Assembly: GCA_934726455.1 (NCBI GenBank)
Contig: CAKVDS010000009.1
Span: forward strand, 1 to 59,056
DNA: 59,056 bases
DNA from: an uncultured Bacteroidales bacterium
GTDB taxonomy: Bacteria; Bacteroidota; Bacteroidia; Bacteroidales; UBA932
Reading direction: 5' to 3'
Shown here: positions 1 to 8,307 of the stretch, piece by piece
Position numbering within the stretch: the stretch's first letter is position 1
Layout: every line of letters begins with the position of its first letter
Made by a program: the position numbers and the translations under genes
The notes under the pieces: model-generated
What the model was told of the DNA's origin: nothing
The model's database searches: none
The model's input: the letters and a program-made list of their open reading frames with translations, nothing else

Positions 1-86
1 CAGCGGACCGGCGCGGTCGCGGGACTTTGCCAGGCAAAGTCGGAAAGCGACTTGAGCGCCGCAGGGGCACGGGGATAAGCCCCGTC

Positions 87-128
87 AAAAGCCACAGAAG
101 GTCAGCCGCAACGGCTGACCTTCTGTGG
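87..128 (-). terminator. Intrinsic terminator of the tRNA-Ala transcript
   Basis: A perfect 17-bp inverted repeat (92-108 and 112-128, loop of 3) is followed on the minus strand by CTTTTG, as expected of a Rho-independent terminator. The 5' arm starts inside the tRNA: positions 126-128 are the discriminator A73 and the last two acceptor-stem bases. The terminator therefore shares bases with the mature tRNA end. Confidence 0.85.
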
Positions 129-198
129 AGCATAGGGGGATCGAACCCCTGACCTTCAGATTGCGAACCTGACGCTCTACCAACTGAGCTAATACCCC
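126..198 (-). tRNA. tRNA-Ala (anticodon CGC)
   Basis: The reverse strand folds into a full 73-nt cloverleaf. The acceptor stem GGGGTAT/ATGCTCC carries the G3-U70 wobble pair that marks alanine tRNAs, with discriminator A73. The D arm is GCTC/GAGC and the T arm AGGGG/CCCCT with TTCGATC in the loop. The anticodon stem is TCAGG/TCTGA with loop TTCGCAA, giving anticodon CGC at 163-165, which reads GCG codons. CCA is not encoded: the genome continues CAG after A73. The gene lies downstream of pfkA on the same strand and may share its transcript. Confidence 0.93.
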
Positions 199-252
199 TT
201 GTCCCGGGTGCGAGACCCGGCTGAAACGGCCCGCACAGAGCCGCGTATGAAT

Positions 253-1224
253 CTATATCGACAAGATGCTCAGCACATTGATGAGCTCCCTGTCTATAGG
301 CTTGTCCATCTTGATGGCCCTTGAGAAAGGGACATAGACTATCTGGTCATTCTTGATGCCGACCATGACATTTCTCTGTCCTTCCTTGAGGGCCTCGATT
401 GAGGCCACGCCGAGGCGGCTTGCGAGAATCCTGTCATAGGCTGTCGGAGTGCCGCCGCGCTGCAGATGTCCGAGGATAGATACCCTCACATCGTATTCCG
501 GATACTCCTTGCGTACACGCTCTGCATAGTGCATGGCGCCGCCGTCCTTTTCGGATACGAGTACGATGCTGCTGTTCTTGCTCTTGCGGATACCGCGCCC
601 GATAAAGGTGGCGAGCTGGTCGATGTCAGTGTTGTCCTCCGGTATGATTGCGGCCTCGGCCCCTGACGCTATGGCGCTGTTCTGTGTGAGGAATCCGGCG
701 TCCCGTCCCATCACTTCCACGAAGAAGATGCGGTCGTGGCTTGTCGCCGTGTCGCGGATCTTGTCCACGCACTGCATGATGGTGTTGAGGGCGGTGTCGT
801 ATCCGATGGTCGAATCCGTGCCGTATAGGTCATTGTCGATTGTCCCCGGAAGCCCGATGATAGGGATGTCGTACTCGCTGGCGAAAATCTGTGCTCCAGA
901 GAGCGACCCGTTGCCTCCGATGATGACGAGGGCATCGATGCCGAACTTGACCACATTGTCGTGGGCTTTCTTCCTGCCTTCCGGAGTGCGGAACTCGTTG
1001 CTGCGCGCTGTCTTGAGTATGGTGCCGCCGCGCTGTATGGTGTTGCTGACACTCTCTGTGGTGAGCTCCTTTATGTTGCCCATTATCAAGCCTTCATATC
1101 CGCGGTAGATGCCGTAGACTTTCCAGCCCTCAAAGATGGCGGCTCTTGTTACCGCCCTGACGCAAGCGTTCATTCCGGGGGCGTCGCCTCCGGATGTGAG
1201 AACTCCTATGGATCCGATGTTCAT
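253..1224 (-). CDS. pfkA: ATP-dependent 6-phosphofructokinase
   Basis: Glycolytic cytosolic kinase that turns fructose 6-phosphate into fructose 1,6-bisphosphate. At 323 residues it is close to the 320 of the E. coli enzyme. Visible motifs: the nucleotide loop TSGGDAPGMNA (about 10-20), effector-site arginines R23 and R27, PGTIDND with catalytic Asp130, MGRDAG (172-177), and GHLQRGG with its substrate arginine. In the GGDGS loop of E. coli the Mg-binding Asp103 is Asn here (GGNGS, N105). A start 24 bases upstream at 1248 exists in frame, but it falls inside the -7 promoter box (1246-1253), so the ATG at 1224 was chosen. The tRNA-Ala gene follows on the same strand. Confidence 0.95.
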   Translation of the reverse strand: MNIGSIGVLTSGGDAPGMNACVRAVTRAAIFEGWKVYGIYRGYEGLIMGNIKELTTESVSNTIQRGGTILKTARSNEFRTPEGRKKAHDNVVKFGIDALVIIGGNGSLSGAQIFASEYDIPIIGLPGTIDNDLYGTDSTIGYDTALNTIMQCVDKIRDTATSHDRIFFVEVMGRDAGFLTQNSAIASGAEAAIIPEDNTDIDQLATFIGRGIRKSKNSSIVLVSEKDGGAMHYAERVRKEYPEYDVRVSILGHLQRGGTPTAYDRILASRLGVASIEALKEGQRNVMVGIKNDQIVYVPFSRAIKMDKPIDRELINVLSILSI

Positions 1225-1245
1225 ATCAAACTCAAATTTCCGGCG

Positions 1246-1278
1246 CAAATATATGAAAATTCTTGCTAACTTAGCAAA
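1246..1278 (-). promoter_or_regulatory. pfkA promoter (Bacteroidota -33/-7)
   Basis: On the minus strand TTTG (1275-1278) is followed after 21 nt by TATATTTG (1246-1253), an exact TAnnTTTG -7 box. Transcription should start near 1239, leaving a leader of about 15 nt. On the plus strand a weaker box TAACTTAG (1267-1274) lies 7 nt before the nitroreductase ATG, so this short space may hold divergent promoters. Confidence 0.7.
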
Positions 1279-1281
1279 GTC

Positions 1282-1914
1282 ATGAAAAAGTATCTTTCAC
1301 TTACTGCGGTGGCTTTTGCCGCCCTTTGCCTCGCCTCCTGTGGACAGAACGGCGAGACCGTCACAAAGAACGATGCCCAAAACCCTGTAATCGAGGCCAT
1401 CATGAGCCGTCGTTCCATCAGGAAATATAAGGACACCCCTGTCGAGAGGGAGAAGCTTCAACTTGTCGCCGAGTGCGGTGTCAATGCCCCTAACGGCATG
1501 AACGCCCAGAGATGGGAAGTCCGTATTGTTGACAACGCCGAGAGCATATCGGCAATCTCCGAGGAATACAAGAAAGCCAACCCTCAGATTCTTGAGCGTG
1601 ATCCGGGCTTCAAGAACATGTTCCGCAACACCCCTGCGGTCATCTGCATCGCTGTCCCGACAGGGGATGACGGTGTCAATGCGGGGCTCATGGGCGAAAA
1701 CATGATCCTCGCGGCTCAGTCTCTCGGACTCGGCACCGTCTGCCTCGGCGGACCTGTAAATTTCCTCAAGAACAGCGACGCCGGCAAGGAGTTCATCAAG
1801 AAACTCGGATTCAGCGAAGATTATTCTCTCCTATATATGATAGGTATAGGATACCCTGATGAGGCTCCTGCCGCCAAGCCGAGAGATCTTGGCAAAATCA
1901 GGTTCGTAGACTAG
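1282..1914 (+). CDS. Nitroreductase-family lipoprotein
   Basis: FMN-dependent nitroreductase-fold protein of 210 residues with an N-terminal lipoprotein signal (lipobox LASC, Cys20), so probably anchored on the periplasmic side of a membrane. The fold is shown by the SRRSIRKY phosphate-binding segment (about 43-50), the NAPNGMNAQRW segment (about 73-83), and the C-terminal AAQSLGLGTVCLGG helix-loop typical of the family. The substrate cannot be read from sequence. First gene of a tight plus-strand operon: the next ATG begins directly after its stop codon. A lipidated nitroreductase is less common than the cytosolic kind, but occurs in Bacteroidales. Confidence 0.8.
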   Translation: MKKYLSLTAVAFAALCLASCGQNGETVTKNDAQNPVIEAIMSRRSIRKYKDTPVEREKLQLVAECGVNAPNGMNAQRWEVRIVDNAESISAISEEYKKANPQILERDPGFKNMFRNTPAVICIAVPTGDDGVNAGLMGENMILAAQSLGLGTVCLGGPVNFLKNSDAGKEFIKKLGFSEDYSLLYMIGIGYPDEAPAAKPRDLGKIRFVD

Positions 1915-2625
1915 ATGATTACAAACGCGCAGATAAAGCATGTCCGTTCGCTTCGTGAGAAGAAATTCCGCGAGGCGAGCGGTGAATTTGTAGTGGAGGG
2001 GGAGAAGATGGTGCGTGAGGCTCTTGATTCCGGTTTTGAACTTGCCGGTCTCTGGCGGGTAGAGGACATCGGAGAGAATGCCATGTCCCGCATGAGCCAG
2101 TTGTCCAGCCCTTCACCTGTCCTTGCTGTCCTCAAGATTCCCCCGCAGGACAACTTGCCGCAGACACTTCAAAGAGGGCTTTATCTCGCGCTTGATTCGG
2201 TGCGCGATCCCGGCAATCTCGGCACTATCATCCGCATTGCGGACTGGTTCGGGGTGGAGGCTGTGTTCGCCTCCCCGGACTGCGTCGATACATACAATCC
2301 GAAGGTGGTCCAGGCTTCTATGGGGTCAGTGTTCCGGGTCAATATACAGACGGCTGATATTCCGGAGCTGTGCCGGAGGTTCGAGGGGGAGGGGATGGAA
2401 ATCTACGGCACGGTGCTGGACGGAGCGGACATATATAAGGAGAAATTTGTACCTGAAGGACTTGTGGTGATGGGCAACGAGTCTGTCGGCATCAGCCCTC
2501 AGGTTCGCGGTCTTCTTACGCGCCGTTTTCTCATCCCGTCCTTCGGGAAGAGCGGTGCCGAATCCCTCAATGTGGCTGTGGCGACTGCCGTCACATTGTC
2601 TGAATTCAGGAGGAGGGGGTTATGA
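1915..2625 (+). CDS. SpoU/TrmH-family RNA 2'-O-methyltransferase
   Basis: SAM-dependent RNA ribose methyltransferase of the SPOUT superfamily, 236 residues, cytosolic. An N-terminal substrate-binding domain (about 1-75, KHVRSLREKKFREA) precedes the catalytic domain. The three SPOUT motifs are visible: RDPGNLGTIIR (about 98-108), VVMGNESVGIS (about 181-191) and SLNVAVATAVTL near the C-terminus, which forms the trefoil knot binding SAM. The target could be 23S rRNA (RlmB-like) or tRNA. It starts on the base after the nitroreductase stop and overlaps the next gene by ATGA, so translation is probably coupled. Placement before a TamL gene is common in this phylum. Confidence 0.88.
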   Translation: MITNAQIKHVRSLREKKFREASGEFVVEGEKMVREALDSGFELAGLWRVEDIGENAMSRMSQLSSPSPVLAVLKIPPQDNLPQTLQRGLYLALDSVRDPGNLGTIIRIADWFGVEAVFASPDCVDTYNPKVVQASMGSVFRVNIQTADIPELCRRFEGEGMEIYGTVLDGADIYKEKFVPEGLVVMGNESVGISPQVRGLLTRRFLIPSFGKSGAESLNVAVATAVTLSEFRRRGL

Positions 2626-4766
2626 GGAAGTTCCCGCTGCTCCTTCTGCTGGCCGTTTCAGTTTCCTGCAGCACTACGAAAGGGTTGCCGGAGGGCCGCT
2701 ATCTGCTGTCGTCGAGCAAGGTTACAGTCCGTGGGGACGACGGGCCGAGAGTCTCGGAACTTTCCAGTTATGTGCGGCAGCAGCCGAACTCGACAATCTT
2801 GGGCTGGAATCCTTTTGTCGGCATCTACAATTGGTCGGACGGCAGCACCCGCGGACTCAATCCTTTCTTGGAGAAAATAGGCACGGCTCCTGTGCTGTTT
2901 GACCAGGTACAGATGCAGTCATCCGCAACAGCCATGCGCACAAGGCTCGAGTACCTCGGGTATTATGGTGCCAAAGTGACTCCGGAAGTCGAGTTCAGGG
3001 GCAGGAAGGCTTCAGTGCAGTACATAGTGGAGCCTGGACGGAGGCATAGGATAGACAGCCTTGTGTTTGAGGTTCCGAGCGGAGAGTTTGCCGAGGATTT
3101 CCGGCAGGACAGCACCGGTCTTGGAATACGTGTCGGCGATCCTCTGTCGGAGAAAGCTTTGGAAGCCGAGACGGTGAGAGGCGCTGCGTATTTCAGAAAT
3201 CTCGGCTATTACAATTTCAACAAGAACCATTATTTTTTTGAAGCCGATACCCTCTCTGGCAGAACTATACTTTATTATAGGATAAAGAATTATACGCGGA
3301 ATGAAACACCTGCGAGCGCGGTGCCTGCCGTCAAATACAGGATCGGGGACGTGAGAATCCATTATCCTTCATCTATCCGTTTCAGGGAGCCGGTACTGGA
3401 GAGTTTCAACAACATCCGTCCCGGTGAATTGTATAGCGAGAAACTGGTGAATTCCACTTATGCCCGTTTTTCAAGTTTCAATGTCTTCAACAGCGTCAAT
3501 ATAGAGATGACCCCGTCGGACAGTGCTGTCGTGGACTGTGATATACGTCTGAGCGGCTCCAATGTGTTCGGGTTCAAGGTCAATCTGGAGGCATCTTCCA
3601 ACTCCTCCGGCCTGCTCGGTGCTTCCCCGCAACTTACATTTTTCCACAAGAACCTCTTCCGTGGAGGGGAACTGCTCAACCTTGGTTTCACCGGCAACTG
3701 GCAGTTCAAGCCCGGTACGGATGTGCGTTCAACAGAATACGGGGTGTCGACTTCCATCAGTTTCCCGAAAGCTTTGGGCTACAGCAGCAGGTGGATAGAG
3801 GGACGGGACAATATTCCGCGTACCGAGATAAAGGCCAGCTTCAATTACCAGAACCGTCCGGAGTACCGCCGCAGCATCGCCGGTCTCTCGTATGGATACA
3901 GCGGGCAGTCGGGAAAACGGCTCTTCTATCAGTTCTACCCACTCCAGCTCAACCTGGTGAAGCTTTATGCCATCGGGGATGAATTTCAAGAGACCCTCAA
4001 GGGCAACCCTTATCTGTGGGATTCGTTTGAGGATCAAATCGATGCCGGTGTCGGAGGTACACTATATTATACCACCAATTCTGATATCGTTCCAAAAACA
4101 CCTTATCATTACGCAAGACTGTCAGTGGATGTCGCCGGCAACCTGATATCCCTGTTCAGAGGCAGTCTGCCTCTCAATTCATTGGAGCAGCACACCCTGT
4201 TCGGCCTTCCCTACAACCAGTATGTGAAAGTGGCCCTATCTTTGGGCAAGACTTTTCGTTTTGGAGGCAATGACACGCAGGCGCTGGCGCTCAGGCTTGA
4301 CGGAGGCATCGGACGGGCCTACGGCAACTCGGTGGCGCTTCCGTTCGAGAAACAGTTCTACTGTGGCGGTGCGAGCAGCATGCGCGGTTGGCAGGTCAGA
4401 ACTTTGGGGCCTGGGTTCAGTGAGATGGATTCGTTCTTCATCATCCCGAACCAGACCGGAGACATCAAGATGGAGGCTGATCTGGAGTACCGGTTCAAGA
4501 TGTTCTGGAAACTCGAAGGGGCTTTGTTCGCCGAAGCCGGAAATGTATGGCAGCATGATGCTCTTCAGGAGTTGCGTCTGGAGAGTCTTGCCGCAGACTG
4601 GGGGCTTGGCGTCAGACTCAACATGGATTTTATTTTGCTGCGGGTGGACATGGGCTTCAAACTGCATGATCCGTCCCGTGAGGCTGGAAACCGTTGGGCC
4701 GGTCCGTCAAAATGGCTGCGGGATGATGGTTTTGCCGTCCATTTCGGTGTGGGTTATCCTTTCTGA
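2622..4766 (+). CDS. tamL: TamL-type outer-membrane lipoprotein (BamA/TamA superfamily)
   Basis: A 714-residue Omp85-superfamily protein with a lipoprotein signal (Cys16 in VSCSTTK). Lipidation separates Bacteroidota TamL from the non-lipidated TamA and BamA of Proteobacteria. After the typical CSTTKxLPEGxYLL opening come POTRA-like domains (VEPGRRHRIDSL and RIGDVRIHYPS segments, up to about residue 300), then a C-terminal beta barrel with the FYCGGASSMRGW segment (RGW corresponds to the VRGF/Y loop-6 motif) and a terminal barrel strand ending in YPF. Likely role: insertion or assembly of outer-membrane proteins or lipids together with TamB. It overlaps the methyltransferase by 4 nt and is 7 nt from the GH13 gene. 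Confidence 0.85.
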   Translation: MRKFPLLLLLAVSVSCSTTKGLPEGRYLLSSSKVTVRGDDGPRVSELSSYVRQQPNSTILGWNPFVGIYNWSDGSTRGLNPFLEKIGTAPVLFDQVQMQSSATAMRTRLEYLGYYGAKVTPEVEFRGRKASVQYIVEPGRRHRIDSLVFEVPSGEFAEDFRQDSTGLGIRVGDPLSEKALEAETVRGAAYFRNLGYYNFNKNHYFFEADTLSGRTILYYRIKNYTRNETPASAVPAVKYRIGDVRIHYPSSIRFREPVLESFNNIRPGELYSEKLVNSTYARFSSFNVFNSVNIEMTPSDSAVVDCDIRLSGSNVFGFKVNLEASSNSSGLLGASPQLTFFHKNLFRGGELLNLGFTGNWQFKPGTDVRSTEYGVSTSISFPKALGYSSRWIEGRDNIPRTEIKASFNYQNRPEYRRSIAGLSYGYSGQSGKRLFYQFYPLQLNLVKLYAIGDEFQETLKGNPYLWDSFEDQIDAGVGGTLYYTTNSDIVPKTPYHYARLSVDVAGNLISLFRGSLPLNSLEQHTLFGLPYNQYVKVALSLGKTFRFGGNDTQALALRLDGGIGRAYGNSVALPFEKQFYCGGASSMRGWQVRTLGPGFSEMDSFFIIPNQTGDIKMEADLEYRFKMFWKLEGALFAEAGNVWQHDALQELRLESLAADWGLGVRLNMDFILLRVDMGFKLHDPSREAGNRWAGPSKWLRDDGFAVHFGVGYPF

Positions 4767-4773
4767 TTTTTCG

Positions 4774-6072
4774 ATGAAACTGCTTATTTATCAAGCTCTT
4801 GCCCGTTTATGGGGCAAATGCGGCTTCTCTTCTTGGGATGAGCCGACACTGGAGTATATAAAATCTCTCGGGATTGACTATCTGTGGCTTACCGGCATTC
4901 CGCGTCACGCAAGCGGCGAACCTTTCGTCAAGGGTGATCCCGGGTGTCCTTATTCCATAAGTGACTGGAAGGATGTCAATCCATATATGGCTGACTGCCA
5001 GTCCCGGCGGATGGAAGAATTCGATTCTCTTGTGAAGCGGGTACATGATGCCGGACTGAAGTTGCTGATAGACTACATCCCGAATCACGTTGCAAGGAAT
5101 TATCATGGTCAGATAGTCCATTATGATTATTGTGATGCTGACTGGACTGATACTCTCAAGAATGACTGGAGTTCTCCCGCCACCCGTGCCGAGATGTTGG
5201 AAGTGCTGCGCTTTTGGATGGGGCGAGGTGTGGACGGCTTCCGCTGTGACATGGTGGAACTTGTTCCGCCGGAGGCTTTGGGCGACCTGATATCTGCCGT
5301 GAAGCGTGATTACCCGGAGGCTCTTTTTGTGGCTGAGGTGTATGGCAGGGAAAATTACCGCAAATACATTGAGGAGGTCGGGTTTGATCTGCTCTATGAC
5401 AAGTCGGGGCTTTATGACAACCTTCGGAAAATATGCGCGGGCTGCTTGACCGCCAGGTCCATCACTTGGAACTGGCAGTTCCTCGGGAATATGCAGCCGC
5501 GGATGCTCAATTTCCTTGAGAACCACGATGAGCAGCGGGTGGCGTCATCTTTCTTTTTGGGTGCCCCGTCCCGTGCTTATGCCGCTTTGGCTGTGTCCCT
5601 GCTTTTCAATGACGCCTCGTTCATGCTGTATTTCGGCCAGGAGGCGGGGGAGAACGCCGCCGAGAGTGACAATGGGCGGACTTCGATATTCGACATTACG
5701 CATCCTGCCACGCTTGGCCGGCTTTATCAGGCTGTCCATGGTACAGGAAGCCTGCTTCCGGAGGAGTCCGCTGTGCTCGCGAGGTATCGGGAGATGCTGG
5801 GCTATGCCGTGATGCCGGTGTTTCGCAGCGGCAAGTCCTGGGATCTGTGCTACTGCAACCTTGATTCTCCAGGCTTTGACGCCGACAGACACTTCGCCTT
5901 CCTTCGTTATGATGACTCGGCGGCCTGGCTTGTCTTCTGCAATTTCTCTTCATCGCCTCTCCGGAGTCTGCGTATCAGCATCCCTTCCGAACTGGAGGCC
6001 GTCTGCGGCTGCGCCTGTGTCTCTGTCTCTGAAGTCGGTGGGTTTGACGCAGCCGTCATCAGGGTGAAATAA
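4774..6072 (+). CDS. GH13 (alpha-amylase family) glycoside hydrolase, cytoplasmic
   Basis: A compact 432-residue GH13 TIM-barrel enzyme with no signal peptide, so probably cytosolic and acting on alpha-glucans or oligosaccharides. The four family regions are present: LLIDYIPNHV (region I), GFRCDMVEL with the nucleophile Asp159 (II), LFVAEVYG with the acid/base Glu188 (III) and NFLENHDEQR with Asp252 (IV). A short C-terminal beta domain follows. The start is the ATG at 4774, 7 nt after the TamL stop; the reading frame stays open far upstream inside tamL but has no homology there. Exact substrate (amylase, transglycosylase or other) is not decided by the sequence. Confidence 0.87.
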   Translation: MKLLIYQALARLWGKCGFSSWDEPTLEYIKSLGIDYLWLTGIPRHASGEPFVKGDPGCPYSISDWKDVNPYMADCQSRRMEEFDSLVKRVHDAGLKLLIDYIPNHVARNYHGQIVHYDYCDADWTDTLKNDWSSPATRAEMLEVLRFWMGRGVDGFRCDMVELVPPEALGDLISAVKRDYPEALFVAEVYGRENYRKYIEEVGFDLLYDKSGLYDNLRKICAGCLTARSITWNWQFLGNMQPRMLNFLENHDEQRVASSFFLGAPSRAYAALAVSLLFNDASFMLYFGQEAGENAAESDNGRTSIFDITHPATLGRLYQAVHGTGSLLPEESAVLARYREMLGYAVMPVFRSGKSWDLCYCNLDSPGFDADRHFAFLRYDDSAAWLVFCNFSSSPLRSLRISIPSELEAVCGCACVSVSEVGGFDAAVIRVK

Positions 6073-6108
6073 AAAAACTCAGACCCGCAGAGTCTTGCAG
6101 GCCTGAGT
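6071..6108 (-). terminator. Terminator of the V-type ATPase operon
   Basis: Imperfect hairpin (ACTCAGACC at 6077-6085 against GGCCTGAGT at 6100-6108, one mismatch) followed on the minus strand by a run of seven T (6071-6077). The T run overlaps the stop codon of the convergent GH13 gene. Lies 22 nt past the atpK stop. Confidence 0.75.
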
Positions 6109-6129
6109 CGTCAGATCCATTATTATGGC

Positions 6130-6555
6130 TTATCCGATGAGGATGGATGCGATGAGGGCGAGGATGGCGTAGAACTCAGGGAGTGCGGCGTAGATCATCG
6201 TCTGGGTCATCACGTTGTGCCCCTGGCTGGTGCCTACGATACCGTTGGCGCAGACCTGTCCCTGGCGTATACCGGAGATGAGGCAGACGACACCGACGCT
6301 GATGCCGACGCTGAAATACAGAAGCCCGTTGCTGGCGAAGTCCTTGCCGAGCCAGAGCACGAAAGCGAGGAATCCGTACAGACCCTGCGTAGCCGGGATG
6401 GCGGAAAGAATCATGTAGGTTGATGACTTCTCCGGCATCTTTTTGAGCGCCCCTTCAGCGGCGTTGCCCGCGATGGTCGTGCCGTAGGCTGATCCGATAC
6501 AGGCCAGACAGAACATGAGTCCGAGACCGACGTAACCAAGAATTGTGTTAAGCAT
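6130..6555 (-). CDS. atpK: V-type ATP synthase subunit K (proteolipid ring)
   Basis: Membrane ring subunit of 141 residues with four predicted transmembrane helices arranged as two hairpins. Only the second hairpin carries a carboxylate (Glu127 in LPEFYAIL); the first has TQGLY in the equivalent place. That is the V-type pattern of one ion site per four helices. Side chains that bind sodium in Enterococcus hirae NtpK (Thr64, Gln65, Gln110, Glu139, with Tyr68 bonding the Glu) align with Thr56, Gln57, Gln98, Glu127 and Tyr60, so sodium coupling is inferred. Last gene of the operon, 27 nt after subunit I and followed by a terminator. Confidence 0.92.
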   Translation of the reverse strand: MLNTILGYVGLGLMFCLACIGSAYGTTIAGNAAEGALKKMPEKSSTYMILSAIPATQGLYGFLAFVLWLGKDFASNGLLYFSVGISVGVVCLISGIRQGQVCANGIVGTSQGHNVMTQTMIYAALPEFYAILALIASILIG

Positions 6556-6582
6556 AATTTGTTGTGTTTTAATTTGTTTTAT

Positions 6583-8307
6583 TTATTTTCTGATAGGGTT
6601 GTAGGCCGCTCCCATCCCCTCGTAGCCGGAGTTCTTGAAGAACTCCACGAAGTTGAGACGCAGCGGGTGCACGAAGGCTCCGAGGCAGCTCATGGCGAGG
6701 TTGAGGGCGTGACCTATTATAAGTATGAGAACGAACGGTACCCACTGCCATGTCGGGTCGGTTCCCTTGACCATGTCGGCGAGCAGGTTGAAAGTCTGCC
6801 CGAGCATGCTTCCGGACAGACCAAGAGCATATAGACGGACATAGCTGAGGACATCGCTCATAAGCCCTGAGGCCATGCTGTAGGTGTCCCAAAGGCCGCT
6901 GCCTATGTTGAGCAGGGGATTGCGTCCCCAGCGGTTGAAGACGAAAATTCCAAGCGCCGAGACAGCTGCGATGCCTATGAGAACGAACTTCATCGCTGTC
7001 TCGGTGAGGATGCCGGCAGCTCCGAATGTGATGCCTATTACTCCTCCCACAACGAGCAGGGTCCAACCGAGCGTACCCAGACTGTGCTTGAATCCTGCAC
7101 GCTTGACAGCCCAGACGGCCTTGGTAATCATGGCGAGACAGATGTGTACGACGCCGATCACCAATGATAGCGCCATCTGTTTGGAGTAGGCATTGCCGCC
7201 GAACTGGATGTCTCCCGTGATCATGCAGTTTTTCATCCATTGCGGCACCCAGCTCTGGTCAGGCAGGCTGACACCGAAGAGTCCGCCCATGAAGAATCCG
7301 ACGACTACGGTTCCAGCTCCGAGAGTGACTATGAGGCTCCACATCTTGCCGAGTCCTCCGCTCTTGCCGCGCAGGGCAAGTCCGATCATTATGAGAAGCA
7401 GGCCGTAGCCCATGTCTCCCATGCAGATCGAGAAGAAAAGGAGGAAGAAGATGCTCAGGAACACGGTCGGGTCGAACTCGTCATACACCGGCATGCCGTA
7501 CATCGCTGTGAGCGGCTCGAACTGGCGTACGAACCAGTTGTTCTTTAGTTTTATCGGAGGGTTGTCGCTTGCCTTGGCAGGCTCTGCTTCCCAGTAGATG
7601 TCCATCTCGTCGAAGGCGGCCTTCAGTCTGGAGTCGTCTTCCGAAGGTGCGAAGCCCTCAAAGACGAGCAGACTGTCTTCTGCTGCGCTCCTGCCCTTGA
7701 TGCCGGCCAGATAGAGGCTGAGGTCTGAGTACAGATCGTGAATCCTCTTTTCGAGGGCCGGTATCTCTGCACGCTGCTTTTCAAGCCCTGTACGGTAGCT
7801 TGTGATCTTGGCGTCGAGCCTCTCGAGGTCATAGCGCACTTCTGCCGCAGTCTTGTCCGGTGCGGGAAGTTCTTTGGCCGGGAAGCCGGCATTGTCGCCG
7901 ACGATGACGAACCATACGCTGCCGTCCTTTTCGGCGACTGTCTGGAGGGCATACTGCTGCTCCCATTCCGGCTTGAACTGTTTTTTAGGGACGCGGTAGA
8001 ACTTCGCTCCCAACGCTGCCAGCTTTTCGCGGTCATAGTCTCCCCAGACGCTCACCTCATCAAGTTTGCGGGCGAGTGTGAGCCGGTCTCCCTGAAGCTC
8101 GACCAGATGTGAGTCTGAGCCTGCCGTGATGCACTTGATCTTGGCTCTGGTCTCATCTATGTCGGCAACAATCCGTCCGGAGACATCGTCAACAGGCTTT
8201 TGCGAGCGGCTGATGTCCACCACGCCCAGCTCCTGGAGCCTGTCCAGAAATCCGTCCTTCTCTCCTTTCAGGAGAATGAAGGAGTATTTGGTCATTGTCG
8301 TAATCAT
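6583..8307 (-). CDS. atpI: V-type ATP synthase subunit I (a-subunit equivalent)
   Basis: Stator subunit of 574 residues. The N-terminal half is soluble and largely helical with coiled-coil stretches; the C-terminal half has about seven transmembrane segments. LSYVRLYALGL contains the conserved arginine (R491) that faces the ion-binding Glu of the ring, and GHALNLAMSCLGAFVHPLRLNFVEF is the family signature. It forms the half-channels for ions and tethers the peripheral stalk. Its ATG overlaps the subunit D stop by 4 nt. Methionine 5 (8295) is an alternative start. Confidence 0.92.
   Translation of the reverse strand: MITTMTKYSFILLKGEKDGFLDRLQELGVVDISRSQKPVDDVSGRIVADIDETRAKIKCITAGSDSHLVELQGDRLTLARKLDEVSVWGDYDREKLAALGAKFYRVPKKQFKPEWEQQYALQTVAEKDGSVWFVIVGDNAGFPAKELPAPDKTAAEVRYDLERLDAKITSYRTGLEKQRAEIPALEKRIHDLYSDLSLYLAGIKGRSAAEDSLLVFEGFAPSEDDSRLKAAFDEMDIYWEAEPAKASDNPPIKLKNNWFVRQFEPLTAMYGMPVYDEFDPTVFLSIFFLLFFSICMGDMGYGLLLIMIGLALRGKSGGLGKMWSLIVTLGAGTVVVGFFMGGLFGVSLPDQSWVPQWMKNCMITGDIQFGGNAYSKQMALSLVIGVVHICLAMITKAVWAVKRAGFKHSLGTLGWTLLVVGGVIGITFGAAGILTETAMKFVLIGIAAVSALGIFVFNRWGRNPLLNIGSGLWDTYSMASGLMSDVLSYVRLYALGLSGSMLGQTFNLLADMVKGTDPTWQWVPFVLILIIGHALNLAMSCLGAFVHPLRLNFVEFFKNSGYEGMGAAYNPIRK

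Noticed and set aside
23..83. Hairpins GACTTTGC/GCAAAGTC (23-41) and ACGGGG/CCCCGT at the left edge
   Set aside because: Could belong to a gene or repeat outside the window; nothing identifies them.
204..220. Hairpin CCGGGT/ACCCGG between pfkA and the tRNA as a terminator
   Set aside because: No T run follows on the minus strand; read-through into the tRNA is as likely, so it was not listed as a terminator.
4261..4773. Upstream extension of the GH13 reading frame
   Set aside because: Lies inside tamL in another frame and lacks GH13 sequence; the ATG at 4774 gives a normal protein.
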